From assembly GCA_018266395.1 (NCBI GenBank), contig JAFEAM010000010.1, positions 3,259 to 67,258 of the forward strand: a stretch of DNA of 64,000 nt, written 5' to 3'. The translations under genes and the position numbers were made by a program. This document shows, one piece after another, positions 21,337 to 31,279 of this stretch (positions are counted from its first letter, which is position 1; the number at the start of each line of letters is the position of its first letter). Below the pieces are notes generated by a model. It was not told where the DNA came from and searched no databases. It saw nothing but the letters and a program-made list of their open reading frames with translations. This DNA is from Bacteroidota bacterium. GTDB taxonomy: Bacteria > Bacteroidota > Bacteroidia > Cytophagales > Cyclobacteriaceae.

Positions 21337-22230
21337 TTAATACAATTCGTCCAGTGATAACCGCAGATACTTTTGAACCGCGCGCCACGTGCTTATCGCG
21401 GCCACAAAAATACCCAATGCGGTCAAACTGGCAAGGAGGATGAAAATTCGTTCCTGGTTCTCGATGAGTTGCAATTCCTCAATTCTGCGGTGCCCCAGGG
21501 TGACAAGAGTCCACAACAGGGCGGAAGCCAACAAGCCCGACAGGCAGCCGTGGAGAAGAGCCCTGAGAATGAAGGGCCATTGAATGAAGTTTCGTTTGGC
21601 TCCGACGAGTTGCATGCTGCGAATAAGGAAACGCTGTGAAAAGAGTGCCAGGCGGAGGGTGTTGTTGATGAGCAGGACCACAATGACCATCAGGAGGGAG
21701 GCTATGCCCAGCAACACCAATCCGATTTTTCCCACATTTTTATTGACCGAGTCGATCAGGTTTTCTTCATAATACACCTGGAAAATGTGGTTATTCTTTT
21801 CAAGGTCTTTCCGGATCTGATCCATTTTCTGCTTATCATGGAATTGGGGATCGATGGTAACCAGGAAAGCGTCTCTGAGGGGATTTTCACCAAGAAACTT
21901 TTGAAAATCTTCTCCGGTGTCGTGAATGAATTTCTTAGCCGCTTCTTCTTTGCTGACGAATACCAGATTCTTTTTGGTTGAGTCCTTGAGGATGAAACTG
22001 GAGGTGGCCAACTGTTTCTCAACAGCCTTGATGTCCTTCTCATCCAGCTGATTCTTGAGATATACCTGAATCCTTACATTCTCACGGACAATTCTGGCCA
22101 ATTCTTCCGAGTAGATCACCAGTAACCCGAAGACACCAATGACAAAGAGAGCCAGGGTGATACTCAATACGACACTAAGAAACGGGTAGCTCCCCAGCTT
22201 CTTCTTTCGGACTTTGAATTCCCCTGCCAT
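21337..22230 (-). CDS. ftsX: Cell division ABC transporter permease FtsX
   Basis: About 297 residues. FtsX partners the ATPase FtsE and controls peptidoglycan hydrolases at division. One N-terminal transmembrane helix (after KKLGSYPF), a periplasmic domain with RVQVYLK-like ENVRIQVYLKNQLDEKDI and FLGENPLRDAFLVTI, then three helices, and a C-terminal RAVQKYLRLSLDELY. The start is uncertain: ATG at 22230 (MAGEFKV) is closer to family N-termini than ATG at 22248, and both are in frame. ftsE is not nearby, which is usual in this phylum. Confidence 0.92.
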   Translation of the reverse strand: MAGEFKVRKKKLGSYPFLSVVLSITLALFVIGVFGLLVIYSEELARIVRENVRIQVYLKNQLDEKDIKAVEKQLATSSFILKDSTKKNLVFVSKEEAAKKFIHDTGEDFQKFLGENPLRDAFLVTIDPQFHDKQKMDQIRKDLEKNNHIFQVYYEENLIDSVNKNVGKIGLVLLGIASLLMVIVVLLINNTLRLALFSQRFLIRSMQLVGAKRNFIQWPFILRALLHGCLSGLLASALLWTLVTLGHRRIEELQLIENQERIFILLASLTALGIFVAAISTWRAVQKYLRLSLDELY

Positions 22231-22277
22231 GGAGGGCAAAGATAGCATTTTCCGGCCCTGGGCGCAGGGCTGGCAAA

Positions 22278-23126
22278 TTACTTGCCGCGGTATTCCCTGA
22301 GTCTTTGCAGAAGCTGGGCGTCTTTTATGGGAGTAAGCGGACTGATCTTGCTCTGCTTCTCATCCAGCAGATAATAATTGGACTTATAGAAGAGGAAGAC
22401 TGCATGGCTGTCGCCATGAATCTCCAGAACTTCGTAGAGTTCTTTGTCAAAAGGACCAAACAGCATGAGTTTGCTGTCGCGGAATTGATAGTGGAATTTG
22501 TATTTCCGGTCGGCCGCAGAAGTGACAACCTCCATTTTGGAAACTTCAACCACAGACGGCTGACTTGTCAGATCATTGGTTGGATTGTCTTTGCCGGCCT
22601 CAAGATCTTCAGTGGGATCTACCACATCGAGGCTGGGCTTGCGAACCGGATTGACTGGCTTGGCCTCCTCCTTAATCGGTTGGTTCTTGGTAGGAGTCGA
22701 ACTGCTTTCGACGGATTCTACTTTGGTTTTGTCAGGTTGAGCAGCAACTGAAGTCGGTTCAGTGGCGACTTCTTTCTTGTCGGTTTGAGCTGGTTGCGCT
22801 GTCTCTACTTTAGAGGCTGATGTTTCAGACACTGGATCTTGTCCGAGGTAGAAGTAAAGTGCAGATGCAACAAGGCCTGCGGTGAGCGCAGTTGCTGCAA
22901 TTTTGCCTGGACCCCATCCGTTTCCGCCGACCGGGACATTATTCAGCATCCGCTTCAGCTCAGCGACACGCGCCTTGCGAATTCCCTCAGCGATCTGTTG
23001 CTGCAGAGCGACATCTTCACGCAAGGATGGATTCGCCTCCATCTGCTTCTCGAAATCTTCCTTTTCTTTTCCGGAAAGCCGGCCGGTTATATAGTCGTCA
23101 ATTTTTTCGATCTCGTTCATTTCCAT
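22278..23126 (-). CDS. Membrane-anchored anti-sigma-factor-like protein
   Basis: 282 residues. A charged cytoplasmic N-terminus (about 1-65, with IDDYITGRLSGKEKEDFEKQMEANPSLREDVALQQQI, a pattern seen at the front of Bacteroidota anti-sigma factors), one transmembrane helix (about 74-92), a long Pro/Thr/Ser/Glu/Lys-rich linker (about 95-190) and a C-terminal folded part (about 195-280) with KFHYQFRDSKLMLFGPF. It starts 4 bp after the ECF sigma gene, so a sigma/anti-sigma pair is the natural reading. The outer domain is not recognised and could sense an envelope signal. Confidence 0.65.
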   Translation of the reverse strand: MEMNEIEKIDDYITGRLSGKEKEDFEKQMEANPSLREDVALQQQIAEGIRKARVAELKRMLNNVPVGGNGWGPGKIAATALTAGLVASALYFYLGQDPVSETSASKVETAQPAQTDKKEVATEPTSVAAQPDKTKVESVESSSTPTKNQPIKEEAKPVNPVRKPSLDVVDPTEDLEAGKDNPTNDLTSQPSVVEVSKMEVVTSAADRKYKFHYQFRDSKLMLFGPFDKELYEVLEIHGDSHAVFLFYKSNYYLLDEKQSKISPLTPIKDAQLLQRLREYRGK

Positions 23127-23130
23127 AATC

Positions 23131-23703
23131 TCAGTCCAAAAAATCCCTTTCAGAATACTGTGCTTTCACCAGTTCATCGAGCTTTTGTTTGCATTTGTAT
23201 TTCTTCGTCTTTGCAGTGTCAGTGTTGGCAAAACCGAGTTTGTCTGCTATATCCTGCATCGACATTTCATCAAAATAGTAATACATCAAAACCTTTCTAC
23301 ATGTTTCGCCCAATTGCTCCAGGCATCGGGCGATGATTCTTTCCCTTTCAGGGCTGTCCAAATCCAGATGTTCTGAAGTATCCTTCTCCTCATTGGAAAG
23401 CCTCTTCTTCCGGTCGAGTTCCTTTCTCCACAGGTTTTGGCATACACTATAGATGTAGGTACTCATCTTGGAAGTCAGCACCAGATTTCCAGACCGGGCC
23501 TTTTGCCAGAATACGACCAGGGCATCCTGGTATACGTCCCTTGCTTCGTCCTCCGTGCCGCTATTGGTAATGACCAATTTGGTCATCATCCGATAGTACT
23601 TCTTATATATGACTTCCAGGGCCTTTTCATCACCACGTTGGATCCTTTCAAAAAGTTCCTTTTCGTTCACTTCAAGGCCTGATCTGAATACGCGGTTTGC
23701 CAC
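23131..23703 (-). CDS. ECF RNA polymerase sigma factor
   Basis: 190 residues. Region 2 (about 15-90: FERIQRGDEKALEVIYKKYYRMM and DVYQDALVVFWQKA) and region 4 (about 118-175: ARCLEQLGETCRKVLMYYYFDEMSMQDIADKLGFANTDTAKTKKYKCKQKL) are both clear. It should direct RNA polymerase to a small stress or envelope regulon. The next gene encodes a membrane anti-sigma-like protein. It is the first gene of a tight leftward run that continues through ftsX to gldC. The spacing between the two regions is normal for the ECF group. Confidence 0.92.
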   Translation of the reverse strand: MANRVFRSGLEVNEKELFERIQRGDEKALEVIYKKYYRMMTKLVITNSGTEDEARDVYQDALVVFWQKARSGNLVLTSKMSTYIYSVCQNLWRKELDRKKRLSNEEKDTSEHLDLDSPERERIIARCLEQLGETCRKVLMYYYFDEMSMQDIADKLGFANTDTAKTKKYKCKQKLDELVKAQYSERDFLD

Positions 23704-23777
23704 CCTGGTAACCCTTTTTTGTGTTCTAAACGTTATACAAAGCTGTCTAAAGGTCGAAAATTACGCCAAAGGGTCGC

Positions 23778-24212
23778 TTACTCAGCCCTCAACCATGTCT
23801 GAGTACGGTAAAACGGGCCCCAGTAACCCCTCACTCTTAATACTTTTCCCTCCACCCAGATTTTGGACCTGTAAACCCTGCCATTTTCGGGATCCAATAT
23901 GTCCCCATCTTCCCAAGCCTCGCCAACCCTCTGCAGGTTCCTTATGATCTCCATGCCAATAACCTTCTTCTTAAAGCGAGGGTCGTCCGGGTCACATTTA
24001 TCACAAACCGGATCGGGATCATCAGCTGGGCCTGGGAAGAGTTTGATGATCCGCCCAAATACCTTGCCTTTGGTTTCAATAATTTCCACGATCGACCTCA
24101 CCGCATGGGTCTTGTCGTCCACAGTCTTCCATCTGCCAGCCACCTCCTGTGAAAAGGCATGAATGGAGATTCCGGAGAACAGGAAGAGCAGGACCGTAAA
24201 GCGAACCATCAT
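23778..24212 (-). CDS. DUF2147 domain secreted protein
   Basis: 144 residues. Signal peptide (about 1-22, ending SQE) and then a DUF2147 domain: [77 protein letters not shown] and [15 protein letters not shown]. The family forms a small beta barrel outside the cytoplasm, and its role is unknown. Two ATGs (24212 and 24209) are in tandem. An hppA terminator lies between it and hppA, so it probably has its own promoter, which I could not identify. Confidence 0.82.
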   Translation of the reverse strand: MMVRFTVLLFLFSGISIHAFSQEVAGRWKTVDDKTHAVRSIVEIIETKGKVFGRIIKLFPGPADDPDPVCDKCDPDDPRFKKKVIGMEIIRNLQRVGEAWEDGDILDPENGRVYRSKIWVEGKVLRVRGYWGPFYRTQTWLRAE

Positions 24213-24225
24213 CGACCTAAAGTAA

Positions 24226-24256
24226 CAAAAAAAGGAGCCGCGTGTGCGACTCCTTC
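24226..24256 (-). terminator. Rho-independent terminator after hppA
   Basis: On the minus strand AAGGAG-T-CGC-loop-GCG-G-CTCCTT is followed by seven T. It lies 22 bp after the hppA stop. Confidence 0.8.
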
Positions 24257-24277
24257 ATTTTTCAGATTTGTGTTGGA

Positions 24278-26587
24278 TTATTTGCCGCTTTCTGCAGGCG
24301 GCGCCTGCATTTGGATATCGGCCTTTACCTCAGTTTTGGGCTGCTTCTTATCCAGTGACGCAGAAGGTTTTTCCTTCAGTGCGATCAGCGGAGCAATCAC
24401 GAGAGCAACAATTGACATGAGTTTGATAAGAATATTGAGCGAGGGGCCGGAGGTATCCTTGAAAGGATCGCCAACTGTATCACCAACAACAGCTGCCTTG
24501 TGCGGATCAGATTTCTTGTAATACATCTGACCATTGATTTCGACACCTTCTTCAAAGCTCTTCTTGGCATTGTCCCAGGCGCCTCCTGAATTAGCCTGGA
24601 AAATCGCCATGAGTACGCCCGTTACGGTTACACCTGCGAGCATTCCACCAAGGGCTTCGACGCCGAAACCGGGGAGGAATGCAATGAGAACAGGAACAAC
24701 AACAGCCATCAATCCAGGGATGATCATTTGACGTAAAGCAGCAGTGGTTGAAATCGCAACGCATTTTCCATACTCAGCTTTCCCATCAGCCTCATGGAAG
24801 ACTTTCTGCTCATCAGCCGACCATTCTGAAACAGGTTTGTCGCCGTTCTTTTTCATCAGTGCCAATGCCGCCTTGAGTGGAGCAATTTCATTGAACTGGC
24901 GGCGCACCTCCTCGATCATGTGCATGGCAGCGCGACCTACTGCGCCCATGGCCAACGCTGAGAAGACAAAGGGCAGCATGCCGCCAATGAACAGACCAGC
25001 CATGACATTGGCCTTGGAAACGTCAATGGTACTCACATGGGCAGTAGTCATGAACGCGCCAAAGAGGGCAAGTGCTGTTAACGCAGCTGATGCAATCGCA
25101 AAACCCTTACCAATGGCAGCAGTCGTATTGCCCACAGCATCAAGTTTGTCGGTGCGGGAACGAACTTCTTTGGGAAGCTCAGACATTTCAGCAATGCCAC
25201 CTGCGTTATCCGAGATGGGGCCGTATGCATCGACAGCAAGCTGGATGCCGAGGTTGGACAACATGCCAACCGCTGCTATTGCAATTCCATACAAGCCGCC
25301 AAACTGGAATGCTCCGATGATGGCCAGTGCGATAATGAGAACAGGGAACATGGTGGACATCATGCCCACGCCAAGTCCTGCAATGATATTGGTGGCAGCG
25401 CCGGTTGAAGATTGACGCACAATAGAGTTGACAGGCCCCTTGCCCATGCCGGTATAATACTCGGTGATAAGTCCGATAACAACTCCTGCAACCAGTCCGA
25501 TTACGGTTGCAAAGAATACGCCGGTCGAAGTATACTGTGTGCCTTTTTCGGGATCGGTCCACGCATAAAGCGGATCCTGGAACCACCATGATTCAGGAAG
25601 CATGCCCTTGATGATAAACCAGGAGGCGCCGATCATTATGATGGACGAAACAATTTCTCCCATGTTCAACGCTTTTTGAGGATCACCGCCTTCTTTAACT
25701 TTCACGAAGAACGTGCCCAGGAAAGACATTACGATACCTACACCTGCCAATGCCAGCGGCAGCAATACAGCAGAGAGACCATCATACTTTGTATCCAGCG
25801 CCATGAAATCAGCAGTCATGAATGCAGCGCCCAAAACCATGGTGCCTACAATCGATCCCACATAGGATTCGAAGAGGTCAGCGCCCATGCCGGCAACATC
25901 ACCTACATTGTCACCCACGTTATCTGCTATGGTGGCAGGATTCAGCGGATGATCTTCCGGGATTCCGGCTTCTACTTTTCCAACAAGGTCAGCGCCTACA
26001 TCGGCCGCTTTGGTATAAATACCACCGCCCACTCTGGCGAATAACGCGATAGATGATGCGCCGAATGAGAATCCGGTAATAACCGTGATTACCCTCGTCA
26101 CATTTTCCTGGGTGTCAAGGCCAAACATATTTCCGTACACGATCAACAGAATGCTGAGGCCAAGCACACCAATACCCACAACACCCATTCCCATCACCGA
26201 TCCGCCAACAAAGGCAATCTCAAGCGCTTTGCCGAGGCTGGTCTTTGCAGCATTTGTGGTACGAACATTTGCCTTGGTGGCAACGCGCATCCCTATGAAA
26301 CCTGCCAGGGCTGAGCTGAATGCTCCCAATGCAAATGACAGGCCCACCAGGGGAGAGGAAGTATGATCTGCAGAAACAGCCAGAAGGATTGCCACACAGG
26401 CTACAAATACTACGAGTACCTTATACTCTGCCTTAAGGAAAGCCATAGCTCCTTCGGCAATATGGCTTGCAATTTTTTTCATTTTATCTGAGCCGGCGTC
26501 CTGACTGGCGACCCAGGCGCTCTTCCAAACAACATAGAGGAGCCCCAGAAGTCCAAAGACCGGCATTGCGTAGAGTAGGTTTTGCAT
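24278..26587 (-). CDS. hppA: Membrane-bound ion-translocating pyrophosphatase
   Basis: 769 residues, about 16 transmembrane helices. It couples pyrophosphate hydrolysis to H+ and/or Na+ transport across the inner membrane. Conserved parts: [39 protein letters not shown] in two pieces, [30 protein letters not shown], and [20 protein letters not shown]. The stretch [12 protein letters not shown] has Ala where K+-independent enzymes have Lys, so a K+-dependent type is inferred. H+ versus Na+ cannot be decided. The C-terminus carries an extra ~30 residue Lys/Ala/Pro-rich tail. It has a clear promoter and terminator and is a single-gene unit. Confidence 0.95.
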   Translation of the reverse strand: MQNLLYAMPVFGLLGLLYVVWKSAWVASQDAGSDKMKKIASHIAEGAMAFLKAEYKVLVVFVACVAILLAVSADHTSSPLVGLSFALGAFSSALAGFIGMRVATKANVRTTNAAKTSLGKALEIAFVGGSVMGMGVVGIGVLGLSILLIVYGNMFGLDTQENVTRVITVITGFSFGASSIALFARVGGGIYTKAADVGADLVGKVEAGIPEDHPLNPATIADNVGDNVGDVAGMGADLFESYVGSIVGTMVLGAAFMTADFMALDTKYDGLSAVLLPLALAGVGIVMSFLGTFFVKVKEGGDPQKALNMGEIVSSIIMIGASWFIIKGMLPESWWFQDPLYAWTDPEKGTQYTSTGVFFATVIGLVAGVVIGLITEYYTGMGKGPVNSIVRQSSTGAATNIIAGLGVGMMSTMFPVLIIALAIIGAFQFGGLYGIAIAAVGMLSNLGIQLAVDAYGPISDNAGGIAEMSELPKEVRSRTDKLDAVGNTTAAIGKGFAIASAALTALALFGAFMTTAHVSTIDVSKANVMAGLFIGGMLPFVFSALAMGAVGRAAMHMIEEVRRQFNEIAPLKAALALMKKNGDKPVSEWSADEQKVFHEADGKAEYGKCVAISTTAALRQMIIPGLMAVVVPVLIAFLPGFGVEALGGMLAGVTVTGVLMAIFQANSGGAWDNAKKSFEEGVEINGQMYYKKSDPHKAAVVGDTVGDPFKDTSGPSLNILIKLMSIVALVIAPLIALKEKPSASLDKKQPKTEVKADIQMQAPPAESGK

Positions 26588-26651
26588 AGGAATGGTTATG
26601 ACAGTTTAGTTAGCTTTCTTGCCTGACATGGAGGCATAGAAAAAAGTCCCG

Positions 26652-26682
26652 CAAAGATAGAAGAAGGCAAAATATTACCAAA
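26652..26682 (-). promoter_or_regulatory. hppA promoter
   Basis: On the minus strand TTTG (26679-26682), 19 bp, then TATCTTTG (26652-26659), a full match to the Bacteroidota -33/-7 consensus. The predicted transcript start leaves an untranslated leader of about 55-60 bases. Confidence 0.75.
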
Positions 26683-26692
26683 AAGGGGCTTT

Positions 26693-27070
26693 TCAGACCT
26701 GAGCAATGCTTTTGAGGCAGTTCCACAATTTTCGCTTGGAGTCTTCCTGAGCGGCAATGGCGTCGAGGGGTTCGGCCACAAGTGTGGTTGTGTCTCCAGA
26801 ACGGATGGGCTCATAAACCGGTATGCCCGATGGTGGATGGATGAAGGCCATCGTAAGCCGGGCTCTTTCTGCCAATTCAGACAGGTTCAGATTTTCCTGG
26901 TGAATGATGGTAACAGATGATAATGATAGCTTGATGGCCACCAGAATCTTGCCAAGCAGGACCTTGTACTCTTCGTCCAGTTGCTGCCATGGCTTGTCGA
27001 TAATGACCATGACCGGCGGTTGAATCCTGTAGATTTCTTCAGTGAAACTTATTTGCTCTGTCTCGTGCAC
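26693..27070 (-). CDS. Uncharacterised small soluble protein
   Basis: 125 residues, no signal peptide or membrane segment. A central stretch VMVIIDKPWQQLDEEYKVLLGKILVAIKLSLSSV is helical and well ordered, followed by VTIIHQENLNLSEL and a hydrophobic AFIHPPSGIPVYEPIRSGDTT. It begins 2 bp after the thioesterase stop, so the two are in one transcript. I do not recognise the family with certainty and give no function. The two-helix/strand pattern looks like a genuine conserved Bacteroidota protein rather than a chance frame. Confidence 0.7.
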   Translation of the reverse strand: MHETEQISFTEEIYRIQPPVMVIIDKPWQQLDEEYKVLLGKILVAIKLSLSSVTIIHQENLNLSELAERARLTMAFIHPPSGIPVYEPIRSGDTTTLVAEPLDAIAAQEDSKRKLWNCLKSIAQV

Positions 27071-27072
27071 TT

Positions 27073-27606
27073 CTAGTGATCTTTCATTTTCTCATCAAAA
27101 AGAGATTTTAATTCACTCGCTTCAGACGGCTTCATTCGGCCAGCCAGGATAAGGCGGAGTTGCCTTCTGCGCATTGCCCCATCGTACAGGGCTTTTTCTT
27201 CATCGGTTTCGGGTACGACTTCGGGCACCTCCACAGGTTTGAAATGGCGATCCACGGCAACAAAAGTGAAGTACGCTGAATGGCTGATTACTTTCTGCCC
27301 GGCAGGAATATTTTCCTTATCCACATCAATTCTGACTTCCATGGATGAGTTGAAGGCACGGGTTACGCGGGCTCTCAATGTGACAACATCACCAAGCTGA
27401 ATGGGTGTCCTGAATGATATATTGTCAACAGACGCTGTAACCACTGTATTGTTGCTGTGCTTCTGACAGGCGATAGCCGAGACGATATCCATCCAATGCA
27501 TCAGCCGGCCCCCCATCAGGTTGTTAAGTGTATTGGTGTCGTTTGGCAAAACGAGTTCGGTCATGCTGACGGTGGATTCTCTGGGTGACTTCTGTTTTCT
27601 GTTCAT
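27073..27606 (-). CDS. Acyl-CoA thioesterase (hotdog fold, BACH/YciA type)
   Basis: 177 residues. It hydrolyses acyl-CoA esters in the cytoplasm. The core shows TELVLPNDTNTLNNLMGGRLMHWMDIVSAIAC, with the Asn/Asp and Gly-Gly helix-start of hotdog thioesterases, then VVTASVDNISFRTPIQLGDVVTLRARV and SMEVRIDVDKENIPAG. The C-terminal region is charged. A -7-like TAGTTTTG (27628-27635) lies on the minus strand just upstream, without a good -33. The small unknown gene follows 2 bp later. Confidence 0.88.
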   Translation of the reverse strand: MNRKQKSPRESTVSMTELVLPNDTNTLNNLMGGRLMHWMDIVSAIACQKHSNNTVVTASVDNISFRTPIQLGDVVTLRARVTRAFNSSMEVRIDVDKENIPAGQKVISHSAYFTFVAVDRHFKPVEVPEVVPETDEEKALYDGAMRRRQLRLILAGRMKPSEASELKSLFDEKMKDH

Positions 27607-27707
27607 GAAGCTTTCAAATCGTGGTCACAAAACTAAGAATGATTACCTATTCTTTGATCTTTCCTGTTGTCTGGTAATTTTTTTCTATTCGACCACAGAA
27701 CACACTG

Positions 27708-28355
27708 CTATTTCCAACCTTTCTCACCCAGAAGGGGAACGAAAGAGAAGAAGTCAAACTCCTCCCTTGTGATCTTGTCCTTCTTTCTGCGTATGCGGAT
27801 CATCTTTTGCTTGTCTCTTCCGCCAACAGGCACAACCAGCACGCCACCATCAGCCAACTGTTGCATGAGTGCTTCGGGTACAATGGGGGCTCCGGCCGTG
27901 ACGATGATTTTGTCATAGGGAGCTCGTACCGGAAGTCCCTTTGATCCATCACCACAAAAGAAGTGAGGGCTGTATCCAAGAAGTGGCAGGAACGCCCGGG
28001 TTCTTTCATAAAGCACCCTGTTGTACTCAATCGTATAGACTTTGGCCTTCAGTTCCAGCAATATGCAGGCCTGGTATCCGGAGCCTGTGCCAACTTCCAA
28101 TACCTTATCCCCGGGTTGAACTTCCAGTAATTCGGTCTGAAAGGCTACCGTATAAGGCTGGGAAATTGTCTGACCTTCACCGATAGGAAAGGCTTTATCC
28201 TCATACGCGTGGATAAGCAGGGCATCATCAAAAAAGACATGCCTGGGGACCCTTCCAATTGCCTCCAAAACGGCCTCATTTCGAATGCCTTTTTGGCGCA
28301 ATTTCCTGACTAATTTACCGCGTAGTCCTCGTTGCTTATAAGTGTCCTCAAACAT
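27708..28355 (-). CDS. pcm: Protein-L-isoaspartate O-methyltransferase
   Basis: About 215 residues. It methylates isoaspartyl sites using SAM, starting repair of aged proteins. Motifs: FPIGEGQTISQPYTVAFQTELL, VLEVGTGSGYQACILLEL (SAM-binding motif I), VYTIEYNRVLYERT, and YDKIIVTAGAPIVPEALMQQLADGGVLVVPVG. ATG at 28355 (MFEDTYKQRGLRGKLV) is preferred to 28391, because the family starts near this motif. It is separated from the thioesterase by about 100 bp. Confidence 0.93.
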   Translation of the reverse strand: MFEDTYKQRGLRGKLVRKLRQKGIRNEAVLEAIGRVPRHVFFDDALLIHAYEDKAFPIGEGQTISQPYTVAFQTELLEVQPGDKVLEVGTGSGYQACILLELKAKVYTIEYNRVLYERTRAFLPLLGYSPHFFCGDGSKGLPVRAPYDKIIVTAGAPIVPEALMQQLADGGVLVVPVGGRDKQKMIRIRRKKDKITREEFDFFSFVPLLGEKGWK

Positions 28356-28486
28356 GCTCAAAACCCCTAAAAAGGGCATTTCTAGGGCCAAAACAAAGTT
28401 TTTTCAATTTCTTAGGAAAATTGAGCCCTATCCACCTACTTTGAAGTCCCTAAAAAATTCACAGAGCGAAACTATTTTGCCATAGC

Positions 28487-28542
28487 GTTCACCTGTGTGA
28501 ACCTGACCCTGACAGTAGTAGTGGTAAATCCACAAACTACTG
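28487..28542. other. Two adjacent hairpins in the pcm-CHAT intergenic region
   Basis: GTTCAC-CTGT-GTGAAC (28487-28502) is a perfect 6-bp hairpin, and CAGTAGT...ACTACTG (28513-28542) a 7-bp inverted repeat with a further internal TGG/CCA pair. They lie after the CHAT gene stop (minus strand) and before pcm. Neither has a U-run, so termination is not certain. The rest of the 245 bp gap shows nothing else clear. Confidence 0.5.
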
Positions 28543-28600
28543 CATGGGCCGGGTAAATTATCCCCTCCAAGACAATATGCTGAAGTTGACGCCTTATTCG

Positions 28601-31276
28601 TCAATTGTTCCCTATTAGAACGAACGGTGCCCAATAGAATGGTGAGGCGAATCTTGGTTCGCTCATGCATTTTTGCTTTGCTTTTTGCAAGGCCGGGCTG
28701 AAACCTCCGGAAGGATTCTTCAGCAGGTTCTTGTAGAAGTCCGTCATCAGCAATGAGGTAGACTCATCCGCGACACTCCAATAGGAGACGAGTATGTTTT
28801 TGGCACCTGCATATAACAAGGCTCTGGACAGGCCAATCACTCCTTCACCTTTCGAAAATTTTCCCAGGCCTGTCTGGCAGGCAGAGAGTGCGGCAAGATC
28901 GGCCTTCATTTGGAGGTTAAATACCTCACCGGAGTACAGCATCCCGTCTTCATTTCCAGAAGGGTTGAGAAAGATTCTGGATAACTCCGGGTGCTCCTCA
29001 TCAACAATTCCGTGCGTAGCGAAATGAATCAGGCTGAATTGTTTCATGACGGCCGACTTTGCTATCTGCTCGTTTGCGTCCTGCTGTTTGAAGATTCTGG
29101 CTTGAGGTCCGAATAGCCGTGCGATTTCGTTTACTTCTCTTTCTGTTCCGGGGAGGTCATCCAGATTTTGGTTGTCCGGAAATTGGACCGGGGCACAAAG
29201 GAGAATTGTTGCCTGACGCACAGTCTCAGTCTGTTGAGCTGTTTTCTGTAACAAAAGGCCTGCGGAGAATGAATAGTTGACGTCATATCTGCTGATGAGA
29301 TAAGGCAGTGTCTCATAATTCACAGGTTCCCTGACTGTTGATATGGGCAGCGCTTCGAATGGTAGTGTGCTCAAACGTCCGGAAGGAATGACGGTAATGC
29401 CTCGGGTATTGGGAAGGCCGCGAAGCAATAATAATGACAACTGGTTTGCGGTGGCGCGATAACCTTCCGGTACGGAATAGAAAAGACTGTTATTGAATCC
29501 TTTTACAATCTTGTCGAACTCATCGGGTAGCCGTGATTGGACGATTCTGAATTTCTTTTTGGTGATGATGAAGGTGTAGAGCATTTTGCCATGCTCTGCC
29601 ACAAAGTAGCTTACAACAGCGTGATCATTGTCGAGCGTTTCCTGGATGGATAATACTGAAGGAGATGTCTTGTTGAATTTCAGGTTGTAATACTGAGGGA
29701 AATCTTTTTCCAATTGGTCAATAAATTGTTGGTAATCCTTGTTGGCGGTAAGCAGCGATTGTCTTATTTGCACCTCCTCTTCATGTGATGGTTTCTGCGA
29801 AAGCTTCTGGGTCAGCAGGGCTGTCTCCGCTTTAAGATACTTTTCGCGGTCCAGCAGTTCCTCCGGAATTCCCGCATATGATTTTGCTTCGGCGTCAGCT
29901 ATGGAGGACTGCAATACGGCGGACTTGCTCTTTTCGGCAAAGTAGAAGGCCAGGTCATTGTAACTTCTTGCCCGGAAGCTCATGAGGCCCATGGCGTGTG
30001 TAATTCTAACGCCGTCCTCGTACACATCTGAAGCCGCATTGCCCAGCTCCAGCTTGTCGTTTTCATCCTGGCTGTGGTAGCGCAGGTTATCAAGCAAAGT
30101 ATCGCAGACTTGCAGACATGTGACAGCTTGTTCCAGATCCCTGAAACGGAGAGTCTTTCCGTAGTGCAGGGCTTCAAGGGCTTCTGCTTTGAGGCGCAGA
30201 CTGAAAAGAAGAACTTTTCCATTGTAATAGTCCCTGGATCCAGGGTTGGCTGTCAAAGTGGTATCATTGAAGCCTGGGGCATTTGATATGAGTGCCTGCT
30301 GATAGCTTCGCAAAGCTTCTCCGTAACGATTTTGGGTCAGCTTCAATAAACCGATTTGATTCAGCACATTGGCAATATCAGAATGCTTTGTACCGTAACT
30401 ATTGCGATAAATGACAAGTGCTTTCTGGCAATAACCAAGCGCTGCGTTCCGATCGCCCATCTGTCCGTAGGTGATACCCAGATTAAGCAATGCAAGCGCC
30501 TGATTGGGGTGTCCGTTCGGATAGACTTTCTTCCATATTGCTTCAGCGGACTCAAAATCATTTATAGCATCTCCATACAACTTCATTTGCCTGTACATGA
30601 TACCAATGTTGGTTAGTGCGATGGCAATTTTACGGTGATTTTTGCCGTGTACTTTCTCATAAATGGCGAGCGCTTTTTCGTAGTACTCAAGGGCCAGGTC
30701 TGGATTGATCCCGCTATAAACCAATCCAAGATCGTTATAGGCTGCTGCCGTTTCTTCAGTATTTTCTCCGTAGAGTTGCTCGTGAAGGTTCAATGTCACG
30801 AGCGCATTTTCAAGTGCCTGATTGATTTTTCCGGAACTTAGGTACACCAGACTCAGATAGGTGAGGCATGTGGCTGCCTCCGGCGATTTGGATTGACCTG
30901 CCTTTTCAAAAAGTTCTAGACTGTTCTGCAGATCTTCAAGTGCAAGGTCATTCCGTGCTTTGTTAAGATGCAGGAATCCCATTCTTGTGCGAGTAACTGC
31001 TTCGGTGAATGGATCGCTGGAGTTCAGGTGTGGTTTCAGTACCGTCTCAGCCGCATCCAGATTTCCCTGGAGAATTAGAATTGATGCCGTACGACTGGCG
31101 AGCAACCCGAGGGTTCGTTCGTCTGCGGATGGCCTTTTTAGGTCGATGCGTTGAATGGCTGTTGTATAATCTTCATTCGCAATAAGGGAGTCAATTTCAT
31201 CCAATCGCCTGTCGCGCTGCCCCTGGGCAGTCAACCAAAAGGTGAGTAGTAGTAGGATGATTGAAGATCGCATCAT
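28601..31276 (-). CDS. Exported TPR-CHAT domain protein
   Basis: 891 residues. Short signal peptide (about 1-19, ending AQG), a tandem array of tetratricopeptide repeats in the first ~330 residues, including kinesin-light-chain-like units (AIYEKVHGKNHRKIAIALTN, LVIYRNSYGTKHSDIANVLN), a long helical linker, and a C-terminal CHAT (caspase-like, clan CD) protease domain. Catalytic His is near 755 (IHFATHG) and Cys near 800 (LSACQTGLG). The motif SRALLYAGAKNILVSYWSVAD is typical. CHAT proteases here act after export or at the membrane, since a signal peptide is present. A barrel-like protein gene precedes it by 3 bp and is probably co-transcribed. No CRISPR or gRAMP partner is in the window. Confidence 0.88.
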   Translation of the reverse strand: MMRSSIILLLLTFWLTAQGQRDRRLDEIDSLIANEDYTTAIQRIDLKRPSADERTLGLLASRTASILILQGNLDAAETVLKPHLNSSDPFTEAVTRTRMGFLHLNKARNDLALEDLQNSLELFEKAGQSKSPEAATCLTYLSLVYLSSGKINQALENALVTLNLHEQLYGENTEETAAAYNDLGLVYSGINPDLALEYYEKALAIYEKVHGKNHRKIAIALTNIGIMYRQMKLYGDAINDFESAEAIWKKVYPNGHPNQALALLNLGITYGQMGDRNAALGYCQKALVIYRNSYGTKHSDIANVLNQIGLLKLTQNRYGEALRSYQQALISNAPGFNDTTLTANPGSRDYYNGKVLLFSLRLKAEALEALHYGKTLRFRDLEQAVTCLQVCDTLLDNLRYHSQDENDKLELGNAASDVYEDGVRITHAMGLMSFRARSYNDLAFYFAEKSKSAVLQSSIADAEAKSYAGIPEELLDREKYLKAETALLTQKLSQKPSHEEEVQIRQSLLTANKDYQQFIDQLEKDFPQYYNLKFNKTSPSVLSIQETLDNDHAVVSYFVAEHGKMLYTFIITKKKFRIVQSRLPDEFDKIVKGFNNSLFYSVPEGYRATANQLSLLLLRGLPNTRGITVIPSGRLSTLPFEALPISTVREPVNYETLPYLISRYDVNYSFSAGLLLQKTAQQTETVRQATILLCAPVQFPDNQNLDDLPGTEREVNEIARLFGPQARIFKQQDANEQIAKSAVMKQFSLIHFATHGIVDEEHPELSRIFLNPSGNEDGMLYSGEVFNLQMKADLAALSACQTGLGKFSKGEGVIGLSRALLYAGAKNILVSYWSVADESTSLLMTDFYKNLLKNPSGGFSPALQKAKQKCMSEPRFASPFYWAPFVLIGNN

Positions 31277-31279
31277 CCT

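Noticed and set aside
28487-28542. Small RNA gene in the pcm-CHAT gap
   Set aside because: Two short hairpins only, no promoter of the local type and no U-run.
28601-31276. TPR-CHAT protein as a CRISPR Craspase component
   Set aside because: It has a signal peptide, and there is no gRAMP/Cas7-11 gene or array in the window.
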